Origin: JASGMR01 sp963664675
GTDB taxonomy: Bacteria; Thermotogota; Thermotogae; Petrotogales; Kosmotogaceae
Length of the DNA stretch: 64,000 nt
Direction: 5' to 3'
Assembly (NCBI GenBank): GCA_963664675.2
Contig: CAXXLB010000002.1
Location: forward strand, 558,001-622,000
Below the pieces are notes generated by a model, which worked only from the letters and a program-made list of their open reading frames with translations, ran no database searches and was not told the DNA's origin. The position numbers and the translations under genes are program-made. Positions 51,988-61,295 of this stretch are shown piece after piece; positions within the stretch are counted from its first letter, which is position 1, and each line of letters opens with the position of its first letter.

Positions 51988-53310
51988 TTATAAAATAATT
52001 TCTTCAAAATTCTTTGGAATCTTTATTTCAAATTCATATTGTAATTCTTCTGCGAGATTCTCAAGTGACTCTTTATCGCCGTGGACGTAGATCAATTTTT
52101 TTGGTTGAAGAATTCTCGGCAGATTTATCAGATCTCTGTAGTTTGCGTGGGCGGAAAAATTGAACTGTTCGACTCTGCATTTGATGTTGTGTTCTTTTCC
52201 TGTTTCATCGATGAATTTGTTTCCGTTGTTGGCGCTTGTAAGTAATTTTTTCCCAGGAGTATCGTTACATAGATAGCCCACAAAATGAATTGAGTTTTTT
52301 GAACTTCTCATCAATTTTTTTGCAAACGTGTAAGAAAGTGTATCTTCTAAAAGCATCCCGGAGCTGAGTATGAAAATCGAAGAACCCTTTGATTTCAATA
52401 ATTTCGAATAATCATCCGGAATAACCTTTATGTATTTTCTCATTTTTCTTTGAAACCAGCTTCTTTCTTTTGCGCTTTTCCCTTCATAATTTGCGATGTA
52501 GTGATTTGCGAGTCCGGTCACCATTCCGTTTATATAAACGGGGACTTTTTCGAGTTTTTTGTCATCGAATTCTTTGAGAATGAAGTACATGACTTCCTGT
52601 GCTCTTCCCAGGGTAAAAACCGGTAATAAAACTTTCCCGCCGTTTTTTACGGTCGTTTTAATGGATTTCAGAAGTCTTTTTTCTTCCTGCTGCCTGGAAA
52701 CGATTTTTTCGTCGGAGCCGTATGTTCCTTCGGATATAACGATGTCCGCATATTCCGGTAGTTCGGCGGAAGACATGGAGAGTTGTTTTGTCAGTGAAAA
52801 ATCTCCCGTGTGAAATACTCTTTTATCTCCCACCTCGAAGAGGATCGAAGCCGAGCCCATAACGTGGCCGGCAGGCAACAGGGTTATTGAAATTTTTTCT
52901 GAAAGCTGAAAACCGGCGTTGAATTCCAGCGGTATGATCATCTTTTTGAGAGAAGTAACATCGGCATGTTGATAAAAAATGGGTGCCTCATTCTCTTCGT
53001 TTTCTCTTTTCATTATTGAAACGGAATTGTGTAATATTTTTATCATCAGGTTTCTGTTTTCTTTAGCAACTATTATCTGAGCGTCCGGGAATTTTTTTGC
53101 CACCCATGGAAGCGCTGAAACATGGTCATAGTGAGAATGTGTGATGATAATATAATCAACATAACCTACACCTGATATTTCGGGCAGCGATTCAAATCCT
53201 TCTTTACTCGGATGTCTTCCTGCGTCTATCATTATTATTTTGTCTTCTATTTCATAAAGGAAGCAATTGGCCCCTATTTCCTGGCCGCCTCCAAGGGGTG
53301 TGAACTTCAT
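51988..53310 (-). CDS. Metallo-beta-lactamase/beta-CASP nuclease
   Basis: A 440-residue RNA-processing-type hydrolase (CPSF/Ysh1-like, shorter than RNase J). The N-terminal MBL core has the zinc motif THSHYDH (about 57-63), AGHVMGSASILFE, and HTGDFS; the beta-CASP domain includes PVFTLGRAQEVM and the late FSAHANYRDL histidine motif. Predicted to process RNA endo- or exonucleolytically. Starts at ATG 53310 behind GGAGTGATTT, 12 nt after the HD gene. Its transcript may continue into the tRNAs 50 bp downstream. Confidence 0.88.
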   Translation of the reverse strand: MKFTPLGGGQEIGANCFLYEIEDKIIMIDAGRHPSKEGFESLPEISGVGYVDYIIITHSHYDHVSALPWVAKKFPDAQIIVAKENRNLMIKILHNSVSIMKRENEENEAPIFYQHADVTSLKKMIIPLEFNAGFQLSEKISITLLPAGHVMGSASILFEVGDKRVFHTGDFSLTKQLSMSSAELPEYADIVISEGTYGSDEKIVSRQQEEKRLLKSIKTTVKNGGKVLLPVFTLGRAQEVMYFILKEFDDKKLEKVPVYINGMVTGLANHYIANYEGKSAKERSWFQRKMRKYIKVIPDDYSKLLKSKGSSIFILSSGMLLEDTLSYTFAKKLMRSSKNSIHFVGYLCNDTPGKKLLTSANNGNKFIDETGKEHNIKCRVEQFNFSAHANYRDLINLPRILQPKKLIYVHGDKESLENLAEELQYEFEIKIPKNFEEIIL

Positions 53311-53322
53311 AAAATCACTCCA

Positions 53323-53928
53323 TTATCTGTAAATATTTTCGACGATATCCGGAAGTATCTTGTATATCGAATCTCCTATTTTTTCTTCTATTTCTTCTTT
53401 TATTGTCATAACCGCTTTCCATTTAGGCACAGTGTAATCGTTAACGTCGTATCTCAAAGCGACATCCACGAATCTCTGTTCCAGAATACAAAAACCTGTG
53501 GGCAGAGCGAGAGAATCACACAGTTGAATCAGTTTATCATAATCATCGAATTGTATATTATCTATGAAATCTCTGATGAAGTTTTTTTCATCTTCGGAGC
53601 AGTCGTAAACTCCAAATACCGCATCGAAGTTTTGGTATGGATAAGAATGGGTCAGCGATATTCTTGCAACATACGAATAGCCCTCTTCCATCATAAAATT
53701 GTAACCGTCGATTATATGCCGCATTTGTGTTACTCCGTATCTTCTTCCTATATCATGTAGAAGTCCCAGAACATAGCTTTTTTCGCTGTTCATTCCTTTT
53801 ATTTTGGAAGATATTATTGCCGCAGCCTTCGCAGTCCAAAAAGAATGATCTATCCAGTCGCCCGGATTCATCCTTTTTGCCTGCTCTATATATTCAAATG
53901 CTTTTTTTGTTTCTGGTACTCTCTCCAT
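53323..53928 (-). CDS. HD-domain phosphohydrolase
   Basis: A 201-residue HD-superfamily protein. Metal motifs are DHSFWTAKAA (first His), LGLLHDIGRR (the HD pair) and MRHIIDGYNFM, followed by LTHSYPYQNF. Such enzymes hydrolyse phosphate esters of nucleotides or similar compounds. It sits between anmK and the beta-CASP nuclease in one operon. ATG 53928 has no good ribosome site; coupling to the upstream gene (12 nt away) may drive it. Confidence 0.8.
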   Translation of the reverse strand: MERVPETKKAFEYIEQAKRMNPGDWIDHSFWTAKAAAIISSKIKGMNSEKSYVLGLLHDIGRRYGVTQMRHIIDGYNFMMEEGYSYVARISLTHSYPYQNFDAVFGVYDCSEDEKNFIRDFIDNIQFDDYDKLIQLCDSLALPTGFCILEQRFVDVALRYDVNDYTVPKWKAVMTIKEEIEEKIGDSIYKILPDIVENIYR

Positions 53929-53940
53929 TTTTTTGAGAAA

Positions 53941-55080
53941 TTAAAACGGTAAGGATAATTTACCCTGAATTACGCTCCTCGAAGCTCCTGTGGCGGTTGG
54001 AACATTGGAAAAATGTCCGTTCAAATACTCCTGGCCTATTATTGCGAAGGCAATAGATTCCTTTCCCACATTCCAGATCTTTGGAGGAATGTAATATTCT
54101 TTATTTTTCGTGAGGTTTTTAATATCCCCGACAAGCGTTTTATTTTCCGAGCCTCCTCCACTGATAATTATTTTTTCAATGCTTTTCAGGTATTTTTTAT
54201 AAGATTCGGTTATGGTCAGTGCGGTAAATCTTACGATAGATCTCAAAGCATCGTCTCTACTTATGCTATTATATTCTATTATCTCCTTAATTTTGTTAAG
54301 GTAAGCAGAGTTATACCTGATCTCTTTCCCGGTAGTTTTTGGAGGCGGTGTGAGAAAATAATCGTTTTCCAAATTCCACAGTTCTTTTATGAAATTCTCA
54401 TTTGTTCTTCCCTTTTTTGAGTAATCTCCATTTTTATCGTATTCGACATCAAAATACTCTCTGCAGCACCAGTCTATCAGTACATTTCCGGGGCCCGTAT
54501 CGAAAGCGATGATGGAATTCAGTTCGGAGTTTTTTGGAATGTACGTGACATTTCCGATTCCGCCAATATTCTGAAGAGCGGTGTTTTTATCATCCTCCGT
54601 ATAAATAACGTAATCCGCATAGGATACCATTGGAGCTCCCTGACCTCCTGCAGCCATGTCTTTTATTCTTATATCCGATAGAACTTTATGACCTGTGATA
54701 TACGAAATTATGTCTCCGTCTCCTATTTGAAGTGTGCAGGGGATATCGTACGGTTTATCCCCGTAAGAAGTCGAGTGATAAACAGTTTGACCGTGACTCA
54801 CTATGAGATTGATATCATCAATATTTTTTCTTTTTATGAAATCTTTTATGGATTCTCCGAATTTTTTGCCCAGATAGAAATTGGCCCTCGAAACATCACC
54901 AACACTTATTTTTCCCGATGTGAGAAAGAGAAGATAATCTTTGAATTCTTTATCATATGGAAGTTCTTCAAAAAAAACGGGATTCACATTTATATTTTTA
55001 TATGAGCCCTCTATTTCGCAATAGACTATATTCAAGCCGTCACAGGAAGTGCCTGACATGACGCCTAGTATTTTATTCAT
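53941..55080 (-). CDS. anmK: Anhydro-N-acetylmuramic acid kinase
   Basis: Converts 1,6-anhydro-MurNAc to MurNAc 6-phosphate in cell-wall recycling. The 379-residue ASKHA kinase shows VMSGTSCDGLN (phosphate 1), VSHGQTVYH, AFDTGPGN (phosphate 2 / catalytic Asp region), and IISGGGSENK (adenosine). Length is normal. It overlaps the serine hydrolase gene by 8 nt. MurQ etherase is not visible here. Confidence 0.95.
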   Translation of the reverse strand: MNKILGVMSGTSCDGLNIVYCEIEGSYKNINVNPVFFEELPYDKEFKDYLLFLTSGKISVGDVSRANFYLGKKFGESIKDFIKRKNIDDINLIVSHGQTVYHSTSYGDKPYDIPCTLQIGDGDIISYITGHKVLSDIRIKDMAAGGQGAPMVSYADYVIYTEDDKNTALQNIGGIGNVTYIPKNSELNSIIAFDTGPGNVLIDWCCREYFDVEYDKNGDYSKKGRTNENFIKELWNLENDYFLTPPPKTTGKEIRYNSAYLNKIKEIIEYNSISRDDALRSIVRFTALTITESYKKYLKSIEKIIISGGGSENKTLVGDIKNLTKNKEYYIPPKIWNVGKESIAFAIIGQEYLNGHFSNVPTATGASRSVIQGKLSLPF

Positions 55081-56098
55081 AAAAATCTCCTCTTTCGTAA
55101 CTCCAGAGCAGGCGTGTAGATATTCTTCTTCTGAAAGTCCACATTTCGGATATCGCTTCGTGTCTTTTATAAAAACATTTATTTGTTAAGATGACTATAT
55201 ACACTTCTTTTACGGGATCGATCCAGATGAATGTTCCTGTAAATCCTGTGTGGCCGAAGCTTTTCCCGCTGAACGAAGGGCCGCAGGGAGAAAGTGGTTC
55301 AAATAAACTCCATCCCAATCCCTTTTTGGGATTTCCCTGAATATTTTCGGTCCAGTTTTTGCTGCTCATTTCTATTATCGATTTTGTAAAAACGATCCTT
55401 GGGAATAGAATTTCCCTGCAATATTCACTCAAATCATCCAGAGTTGAAAATAAACCTGCGTTACCGCTTATACCTCCGATGTAGAATGCCAGTTCATCAT
55501 CAGGCATACCGATAAGCCTTTTTCCATCACGTATGGAAGTCGGGGCGACATTTTCCGCTTCTCCGGGGCTGTAGACCGTATCGTCCATTTTCAGAGGTTC
55601 GTATACATTTTCTGTTACAAATTTTACGTGATCCCCGGTGACAGTATCAACTATTTTTTTCAGTAGGATGAAGTTCAGGCAGGAATATTTTATTTCATAA
55701 TTCGGAACCTGAAGAAATTCAGTTCTGTATATTTCCTGAATCAGATCTTCTTTGCTCAGGTATTTGTATGCCATTGAATAAGGTGGAATACCTGATGTAT
55801 GGGTTAACAGGTTTCTTATGGTTATATTTTCCCAGTTAACCGGTAGATATTTTTTTATATTGTCTTCCAGATCGATTTCTCCGTTGCCTAGCAGAAGGAG
55901 AACTGCCGGAAGAGTTCCAACGATTTTGGTTAAACTTGCAAGATCATAGAGCGTATTATATTGAACTTCCTTTTCACCGTCTATCGTGCCGAACTTAGCT
56001 TTGTATACTTCTCCCTCTCTGTTACCTATCAACATGCAGCATCCGGGAAAAAGTTCTTTAGAAATATATTCGTTGGCTATTTTTTCAATATTATTCAT
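55073..56098 (-). CDS. Beta-lactamase-like serine hydrolase (YbbE/AmpC-fold)
   Basis: A 341-residue penicillin-binding-protein/class C beta-lactamase fold enzyme. The catalytic serine motif is SLTK (ASLTKIVGT, about 54-57), a YxxxN-type segment is KYSCLN, and GHTGFTG is the third box. No signal peptide, so it acts in the cytosol or is exported by an unseen route. In Bacillus a YbbE-type hydrolase lies in the MurNAc recycling cluster; the same company here (anmK, GntR regulator, oligopeptide importer) supports muropeptide salvage. Substrate unproven. Confidence 0.85.
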   Translation of the reverse strand: MNNIEKIANEYISKELFPGCCMLIGNREGEVYKAKFGTIDGEKEVQYNTLYDLASLTKIVGTLPAVLLLLGNGEIDLEDNIKKYLPVNWENITIRNLLTHTSGIPPYSMAYKYLSKEDLIQEIYRTEFLQVPNYEIKYSCLNFILLKKIVDTVTGDHVKFVTENVYEPLKMDDTVYSPGEAENVAPTSIRDGKRLIGMPDDELAFYIGGISGNAGLFSTLDDLSEYCREILFPRIVFTKSIIEMSSKNWTENIQGNPKKGLGWSLFEPLSPCGPSFSGKSFGHTGFTGTFIWIDPVKEVYIVILTNKCFYKRHEAISEMWTFRRRISTRLLWSYERGDFYE

Positions 56099-56110
56099 TA
56101 CATTATTCTC

Positions 56111-56851
56111 CTATAATCCCAATCTGACTTTAAGTTTGTATTTATCTCCCCTGTAAATGGAAATGACATATTCTAAACATCTATCATCAGAAAGGTAAGA
56201 ATACCTTTTTCTCAGTATGGATTCTCCGCTACCGGAGATTTGCAGATATTTTTTGTCTTCTTCAGAGGCATGTGTTATCTCAATGGTTTCGTCTGCGTAT
56301 CTCATTTTTAATTCAAGATCATTTTTAAAAAAGGAATACAGAGAATGATTTTCCATATCCAGATTCATGATCTTCAATATTCTCGGATCGAGTGAGATAT
56401 TGTAATAGCCGCTTTCTATTGCCATGGGTATATCATCTGCAAGCCTCAATCTTTTTAAAAATAATACCGGGGTGTCTTCTGTTATTCGAAATTTATCTAT
56501 AACTTCTATCGGAGGCTCTACCAGCGATTTTTCGAGTGTTTTGGAAGAAGGTTTCTGGCCTCTTGATTTCAACTCTTCCGTGAAACCCTTCAATTTTGTC
56601 AGAATTTCTTCTCTTTTATTTTCGGAAACGAAAGTTCCCCTGCCTCTGGAACGAACTATGAGGCCCTCCCTGTACAGTTCTTCCAGCGCCTTTCGAATCG
56701 TCAGCCTGCTCACGTTGAAGATATCACAGTATTCGTATTCAGATGGCAATATCTCTCCCGATTTGAGCTCTCCGTCAGTAATTTTCTTTTTTATATTTCT
56801 ATATATTTGGTAATATAATGGAACTGGAGAATCTTTATTAACTGCTTTCAT
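56111..56851 (-). CDS. GntR-family regulator with UTRA ligand domain (HutC type)
   Basis: A 246-residue regulator from ATG 56851 (GAGGTG 6 nt ahead; an in-frame GTG at 56860 overlaps the ribosome site). N-terminal winged helix: VPLYYQIYRNIKKKI, ILPSEYEYCDIFNVSRLTIR and YREGLIVRSRGRGTFV. C-terminal UTRA domain from about residue 90. NagR-type members respond to amino-sugar phosphates, which suits regulation of the anmK operon and of the divergent importer. Confidence 0.9.
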   Translation of the reverse strand: MKAVNKDSPVPLYYQIYRNIKKKITDGELKSGEILPSEYEYCDIFNVSRLTIRKALEELYREGLIVRSRGRGTFVSENKREEILTKLKGFTEELKSRGQKPSSKTLEKSLVEPPIEVIDKFRITEDTPVLFLKRLRLADDIPMAIESGYYNISLDPRILKIMNLDMENHSLYSFFKNDLELKMRYADETIEITHASEEDKKYLQISGSGESILRKRYSYLSDDRCLEYVISIYRGDKYKLKVRLGL

Positions 56852-56888
56852 TGTATGCACCTCTTTTAAGCTATAGATTTAACCTAAT

Positions 56889-56928
56889 TGATATCATATT
56901 ATATCATTTTATAGTTATGTGATATAAT
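56889..56928. promoter_or_regulatory. Divergent control region with inverted repeat
   Basis: TGATAT-N6-ATATCA (56889-56906) is a perfect inverted repeat in the 114-bp gap between the GntR gene and the importer. TATAAT (56923-56928) is a likely -10 for the importer. The repeat is placed to regulate both directions. Confidence 0.5.
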
Positions 56929-56965
56929 ATTATTACTTTTAATTTCTGAAAAAGGGAGGGTTATA

Positions 56966-58471
56966 ATGAAAAAAAATCTGATTATATCGATTTTTTTAGT
57001 CTTATTCATAGCTATTTCCGTATTTGGAGTAAACTATGGTGGAACACTTAATTATGCTATTGCTACAGAAGCTGTAGGTCTTGACCCTAATTTAGTCACA
57101 GCCTTCGCGTCTTTTAGAATTCTTGAAAATGTATATGATACTCTTCTAAAATATGATGAGTCGATGAACATCGTGCCCGGACTGGCCGAAAGTTATGAGA
57201 TTGTCGATCCTACAACTATCGTTTTCACAATAAGAGATGGCGTGAAATTTCATGACGGTACACCACTGACCGTTGACGATGTCGCTTTCACATTCGAGAG
57301 AATACTCGATGAAAATTACGGCTCGCCTGCCGCATCGAATTTTGCAGAAGTCGAGTCTATAAAGATAATCGGTGATAATAAAATTGAATTTAAACTGAAA
57401 ATATCTATGATGAACGCTTTACTTCCGAACTTCACAAGTGGAAATACCGCTATAGTCAGCAAGGCTTTTGTTGAAAGCGGAGCGAATATGCAGCTTGTAA
57501 CAAACGGAACAGGGCCTTTCTATATTTCCGATTACAAAGCGGGAAACTATATAGAATTGAAGAAAAACGAAAATTATTATGAAGAAGGATTACCATATCT
57601 CGATGGTATAAAATTCCATATAATTCCTGAGGAAATTTCGAGGGTTTCTGCTATCAGAAACGGTGACGTAGATCTTGCATCACTCGATGAACCTACGAGT
57701 GTAGGAATGCTGGCAGGAAATTACAAAGTTTTTAAACAGCCTGTTCTCAATTATTATCTTCTCGGTATAAACACTGCGGCGAAGCCTCTTGACGATCCGA
57801 AAGTAAGACAGGCAATAAGTTATGCGCTGAACAGAGAAAACATAATAAAGATGGTTGCATTCGGTGAAGGTGCGGTAACGGGTCCTATGAATCCAACAGT
57901 AACAGCCTGGGCTCTTCCACCTGAAGATTTTGCGATTTATGATACAAATATCGAGAAAGCCAAAGAACTGCTTGCGGAAGCCGGTTATCCCAATGGAATA
58001 GAGTTCTCGATAACATGTTCCGCACAGTACAGCTTCGATAAAATCGCACAGGTAATTCAGGCTCAGTTGGCAGAGGCAGGAATAAAGGTAAACATTGATT
58101 TGGTCGAATGGGGTATATTCATAGATAAATGGAAGAAAGTGGATTTTGATTCATTCGTTTCCCTCAACGGTGGCGCTGTCGAACCCGACAAACAGTTCTA
58201 CAGAACATTCTATTCAACCGGTTCAACCAATAAATTCAATTTCTCAAATGAAAAAGCAGATGAATTGCTCGATGCCGGTAGAGAAACAGTGGAATACGAA
58301 AAGAGAAAGGAAATCTACGATGAGTTCCAGAATTTGATCGTCGATGAATCACCTGTTATTTTCCTGTACTGTTCCAATAATATTTATGCCGGACAGAAGA
58401 GTGTTGAAGGATTCAAAACGATGAGTAATGGAAGCTTGATCTTCCTTAGAGAAGTCTGGCTCAATAAGTAA
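56966..58471 (+). CDS. Oligopeptide/dipeptide ABC transporter substrate-binding protein
   Basis: A 501-residue exported SBP_bac_5 family protein with a signal peptide (1-21, ISVFGVNYGG cleavage region). Family landmarks: LAESYEIVDPTTIVFTIRDG, FHDGTPLTVDDVAFTFERI, and PKVRQAISYALNRENI. The ligand may be peptides or muropeptides, given the neighbouring recycling operon. GGGAGG precedes ATG 56966. A terminator separates it from the permease genes, so it should be made in excess. Confidence 0.92.
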   Translation: MKKNLIISIFLVLFIAISVFGVNYGGTLNYAIATEAVGLDPNLVTAFASFRILENVYDTLLKYDESMNIVPGLAESYEIVDPTTIVFTIRDGVKFHDGTPLTVDDVAFTFERILDENYGSPAASNFAEVESIKIIGDNKIEFKLKISMMNALLPNFTSGNTAIVSKAFVESGANMQLVTNGTGPFYISDYKAGNYIELKKNENYYEEGLPYLDGIKFHIIPEEISRVSAIRNGDVDLASLDEPTSVGMLAGNYKVFKQPVLNYYLLGINTAAKPLDDPKVRQAISYALNRENIIKMVAFGEGAVTGPMNPTVTAWALPPEDFAIYDTNIEKAKELLAEAGYPNGIEFSITCSAQYSFDKIAQVIQAQLAEAGIKVNIDLVEWGIFIDKWKKVDFDSFVSLNGGAVEPDKQFYRTFYSTGSTNKFNFSNEKADELLDAGRETVEYEKRKEIYDEFQNLIVDESPVIFLYCSNNIYAGQKSVEGFKTMSNGSLIFLREVWLNK

Positions 58472-58493
58472 ATTTATTTTCAATTAATTATAT

Positions 58494-58520
58494 GGATGCC
58501 CTTTAGGGCGTCCTTTTTTT
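58494..58520 (+). terminator. Intra-operon terminator after the binding-protein gene
   Basis: GGATGCCC (58494-58501) pairs with GGGCGTCC (58506-58513, one wobble) and is followed by seven T residues. It would reduce read-through into the permeases. Confidence 0.85.
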
Positions 58521-58535
58521 GAACGGGAGCAGAAG

Positions 58536-59489
58536 ATGAAATTAGCCTATATAATCGGAAGATTGATTTCCGCAATACCCACAATAATAATTCTGACTTT
58601 GTTTGTTTTTATAGCAATACATATGGTTCCGGGAGATGTAATCGATATAATGCTCGGAACTCAGAATTTCCTTTCTGAAGAGCAGATGCAGGAACTGTAT
58701 GTTAAATATGGACTTGATAAACCTGTTGCTGTTCAATACCTCGTCTGGCTGAAGAATATGGTCACCGGAGATCTTGGAACTTCGATAAGAACCGGTGAAA
58801 AAGTTACGACTATGATCGCCCAGAAATTTCCGGTTACATTTGAACTGGCATTTCTTTCCATTATTTTCAGCATTATCATAGGAATACCCTTCGGTATTAT
58901 CTCTGCGGTCAGGAAGAACACCAAGACTGATTATTCTATAAGATTTTTGGGTCTCATAGGTCTTTCTGCGCCGGTTTTCTGGATAGGATCGCTGCTGATC
59001 GTTTTTATTTCAGGAACGTTTGTGAACTACACTCTTTTTGGATTCGTTCCCTTTATTCAGGAGCCTTTTAAAAATCTGCAGATAATGCTCGTCCCGGCTA
59101 TCACTCTTGGACTCATGGTTGCCGCACAGATCATGAGAATGTCGAGGAATTCGATGTTGGACGTTCTGTCTCAGGAATATATAAAGGTCGCTTATGCCAA
59201 AGGAGTCAGTAAAGGGAAAATTATCATGAAACATGCTCTGAGAAATGCCCTTATACCCGTTGTAACGATCGCTGGAATCCAGTTGGGGTATCTTATCGGA
59301 GGAACGATAATAATTGAAAAGATGTTTGCACTTCCCGGTATGGGAAGATTGCTTCTTCAGGCTGTCAATCAAAGAGACTATCCGGTGGTTCAGGGTATAG
59401 TAACGTTCATAGGAGTCATGATTATTCTCATCAATATTCTGGTCGATATTCTTTATAGCGTTATAGATCCAAGAATTGATCTAAATTAA
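58536..59489 (+). CDS. Oligopeptide ABC transporter permease 1 (DppB/OppB family)
   Basis: A 317-residue membrane protein with six segments. The family N-terminal GDLGTSIRTGEKVT lies on the outer loop, and the coupling EAA-type loop is SQEYIKVAYAKGVSKGKIIMKHALRNALIPVV. GGAG lies 7 nt before ATG 58536. Forms a heterodimer with the next gene product. Confidence 0.93.
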   Translation: MKLAYIIGRLISAIPTIIILTLFVFIAIHMVPGDVIDIMLGTQNFLSEEQMQELYVKYGLDKPVAVQYLVWLKNMVTGDLGTSIRTGEKVTTMIAQKFPVTFELAFLSIIFSIIIGIPFGIISAVRKNTKTDYSIRFLGLIGLSAPVFWIGSLLIVFISGTFVNYTLFGFVPFIQEPFKNLQIMLVPAITLGLMVAAQIMRMSRNSMLDVLSQEYIKVAYAKGVSKGKIIMKHALRNALIPVVTIAGIQLGYLIGGTIIIEKMFALPGMGRLLLQAVNQRDYPVVQGIVTFIGVMIILINILVDILYSVIDPRIDLN

Positions 59490-59502
59490 TTGGAGTTTGT
59501 AT

Positions 59503-60339
59503 ATGAGTAGTGAATACAGAAAGTTCAAGAGAAAATTTTTAAAAAATCCTTTAAATATTATCTGTTCATTAATATTTATCTTTTTCCTGCTGATTGCTTT
59601 TTTCCCTTCCTTTTTTGCACCGTACAATCCGCTCACTATGGATCCTGATTCTTTTATGTCTCCGCCGTCTTCACAGCACTGGTTCGGTACGGATCAATTT
59701 GGCAGGGATATTCTTTCAAGAATAATCTACGGAGTACAGGGGAGTCTTTTTATCGCTTCTATGGCAATTGTATTCGCATCGGTAGCCGGAACGATTGTAG
59801 GCTCGGTTTCAGGATATTTTGGAGGAGCTGTTGATAATATAATAATGAGATTTATAGATGCCATGTTCGCATTTCCCTCGATAATTCTTGCGCTTTTCAT
59901 TATCGCTCTGTTCGGTGCGACCATTCGGAATTTAATCATTGCGATCGGTATTATCTATATTCCGATATTTTCAAGAACCATAAGAGGTTCGGCTATATCC
60001 ATAAAGCAGAATCTATATATCGTATCCGCACGTTCGATAGGTAAGAAGAGTTCTAAAATAATACTCACGGATATAATACCGAATATATCTTCGATATTCA
60101 TTGTTTCCTTCACGACGAATTTTTCAACCGCGATACTTTCGGAAGCATCCTTGGGTTTTTTGGGATTGGGAGTTCCGCCGCCATATCCTACTCTGGGAAG
60201 AATGGTTGGAGATGGGAATAATTTCCTCCTGAGTGCACCCTGGATAACTCTTTTTCCCGGGTTGATAATAGCCGTTATTGTTTTGAGTATTAATATAGTT
60301 GGGGATGGCCTGAGAGATACGCTTGATCCAAAAAATTAA
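59503..60339 (+). CDS. Oligopeptide ABC transporter permease 2 (DppC/OppC family)
   Basis: A 278-residue six-segment permease from ATG 59503 (TTGGAG 7 nt ahead; an in-frame TTG at 59497 is less well spaced). Landmarks: HWFGTDQFGRDILSRIIYG near the N-terminus and the EAA-type loop YIVSARSIGKKSSKIILTDIIPN. The two ATPase genes usually following DppBC are missing: the next gene is convergent and overlaps the stop by 4 nt. ATPases must be supplied from elsewhere. Confidence 0.92.
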   Translation: MSSEYRKFKRKFLKNPLNIICSLIFIFFLLIAFFPSFFAPYNPLTMDPDSFMSPPSSQHWFGTDQFGRDILSRIIYGVQGSLFIASMAIVFASVAGTIVGSVSGYFGGAVDNIIMRFIDAMFAFPSIILALFIIALFGATIRNLIIAIGIIYIPIFSRTIRGSAISIKQNLYIVSARSIGKKSSKIILTDIIPNISSIFIVSFTTNFSTAILSEASLGFLGLGVPPPYPTLGRMVGDGNNFLLSAPWITLFPGLIIAVIVLSINIVGDGLRDTLDPKN

Positions 60340-61295
60340 ATTGTAAGAATAAATTCCGTTCCCAGCATATAACTGGAGTTCACTTCTATTTTTGCGTTGA
60401 GAAGTGATACGGCGTGTTTTACCAGTGACAATCCCAAACCCATACCGGAAGTTTTGAAAAATTTCGCATTTGAAGCTCTGTAAAATCTTTCAAAAATTCT
60501 GTTCAATTCTTCTGGTTTTATACCGATTCCGAAATCCTTCACGATTATATTGGTTTTGTCCTCTTTTCTTTTTATTTTCACATGGACTACTTCGTTGTCA
60601 AAGGAATATTTGATCGCATTGGATATCAGATTTGACAGTATTCTGTAAAGCAGAAGAGAATCGGTTTTGATGTAAAAATCCGCGGGAATTGAGACCTCAA
60701 TTTCAATATTTTTTCTTTTGGCTTTATTTTCAAGTTCTTCAGTTATTTCTATTACGAGCGAGCGAAGATTTATATTTTCCATGACGGGTTTATAATTCTG
60801 CAATTCGAGATTTGACAATGTTGCCAGTTCTTCAACCAACTTGGATAATCTGCGGGTGCTCTTATGTACTCTTTTTAAAATATCGTTATACTTTTCCGGA
60901 ACATCTTTTCTGTCTATCAGCAGATCAAGATAGCCATTCATAACTGTCATCGGTGAAGAGAATTCATGAACCAGAGAATTGACAAAATCCATTTTCGCCT
61001 CTCCAAGATTTCTTATTTCGGTTATATCTCTGAAAATGATGATCGGGCTGTTCACTTTTATCTTGAAAATTTTTCTTTCGTTGTTGACAAAAAATTCAGA
61101 TTCGAATTCCAAAGGGGTAGAGTTGACTAGATTTTCTGTCAATACGGAGATATTTTTTACATGTAAAACGTCGGAAATCGTCTTCCCTTCAGGACCTTCA
61201 AGGTATTTTTTAGAGAACTCATTCGCATATTTGATATTTAAAGATTGATCTATTATTAAAATGCCTTCATCTAGCTGGTCCAAAAGTGTTTTCAA
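60336..61295 (-). CDS. phoR: Soluble PAS-domain histidine kinase (PhoR/KinE-like)
   Basis: A 319-residue sensor kinase without membrane segments. A PAS domain occupies residues 1-90 (LDEGILIIDQSLNIKYAN). The HisKA box is LVHEFSSPMTVMNGYLDLL with the phospho-accepting His, and the ATPase has LISNAIKYS (N box), DFGIGI (G1), FERFYRA (F box) and GMGLGLSLVK (G2). Position after phoB- and phoU-like genes suggests control of phosphate starvation responses. Lack of a membrane anchor means sensing must go through PhoU or another partner. Confidence 0.88.
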   Translation of the reverse strand: MKTLLDQLDEGILIIDQSLNIKYANEFSKKYLEGPEGKTISDVLHVKNISVLTENLVNSTPLEFESEFFVNNERKIFKIKVNSPIIIFRDITEIRNLGEAKMDFVNSLVHEFSSPMTVMNGYLDLLIDRKDVPEKYNDILKRVHKSTRRLSKLVEELATLSNLELQNYKPVMENINLRSLVIEITEELENKAKRKNIEIEVSIPADFYIKTDSLLLYRILSNLISNAIKYSFDNEVVHVKIKRKEDKTNIIVKDFGIGIKPEELNRIFERFYRASNAKFFKTSGMGLGLSLVKHAVSLLNAKIEVNSSYMLGTEFILTI

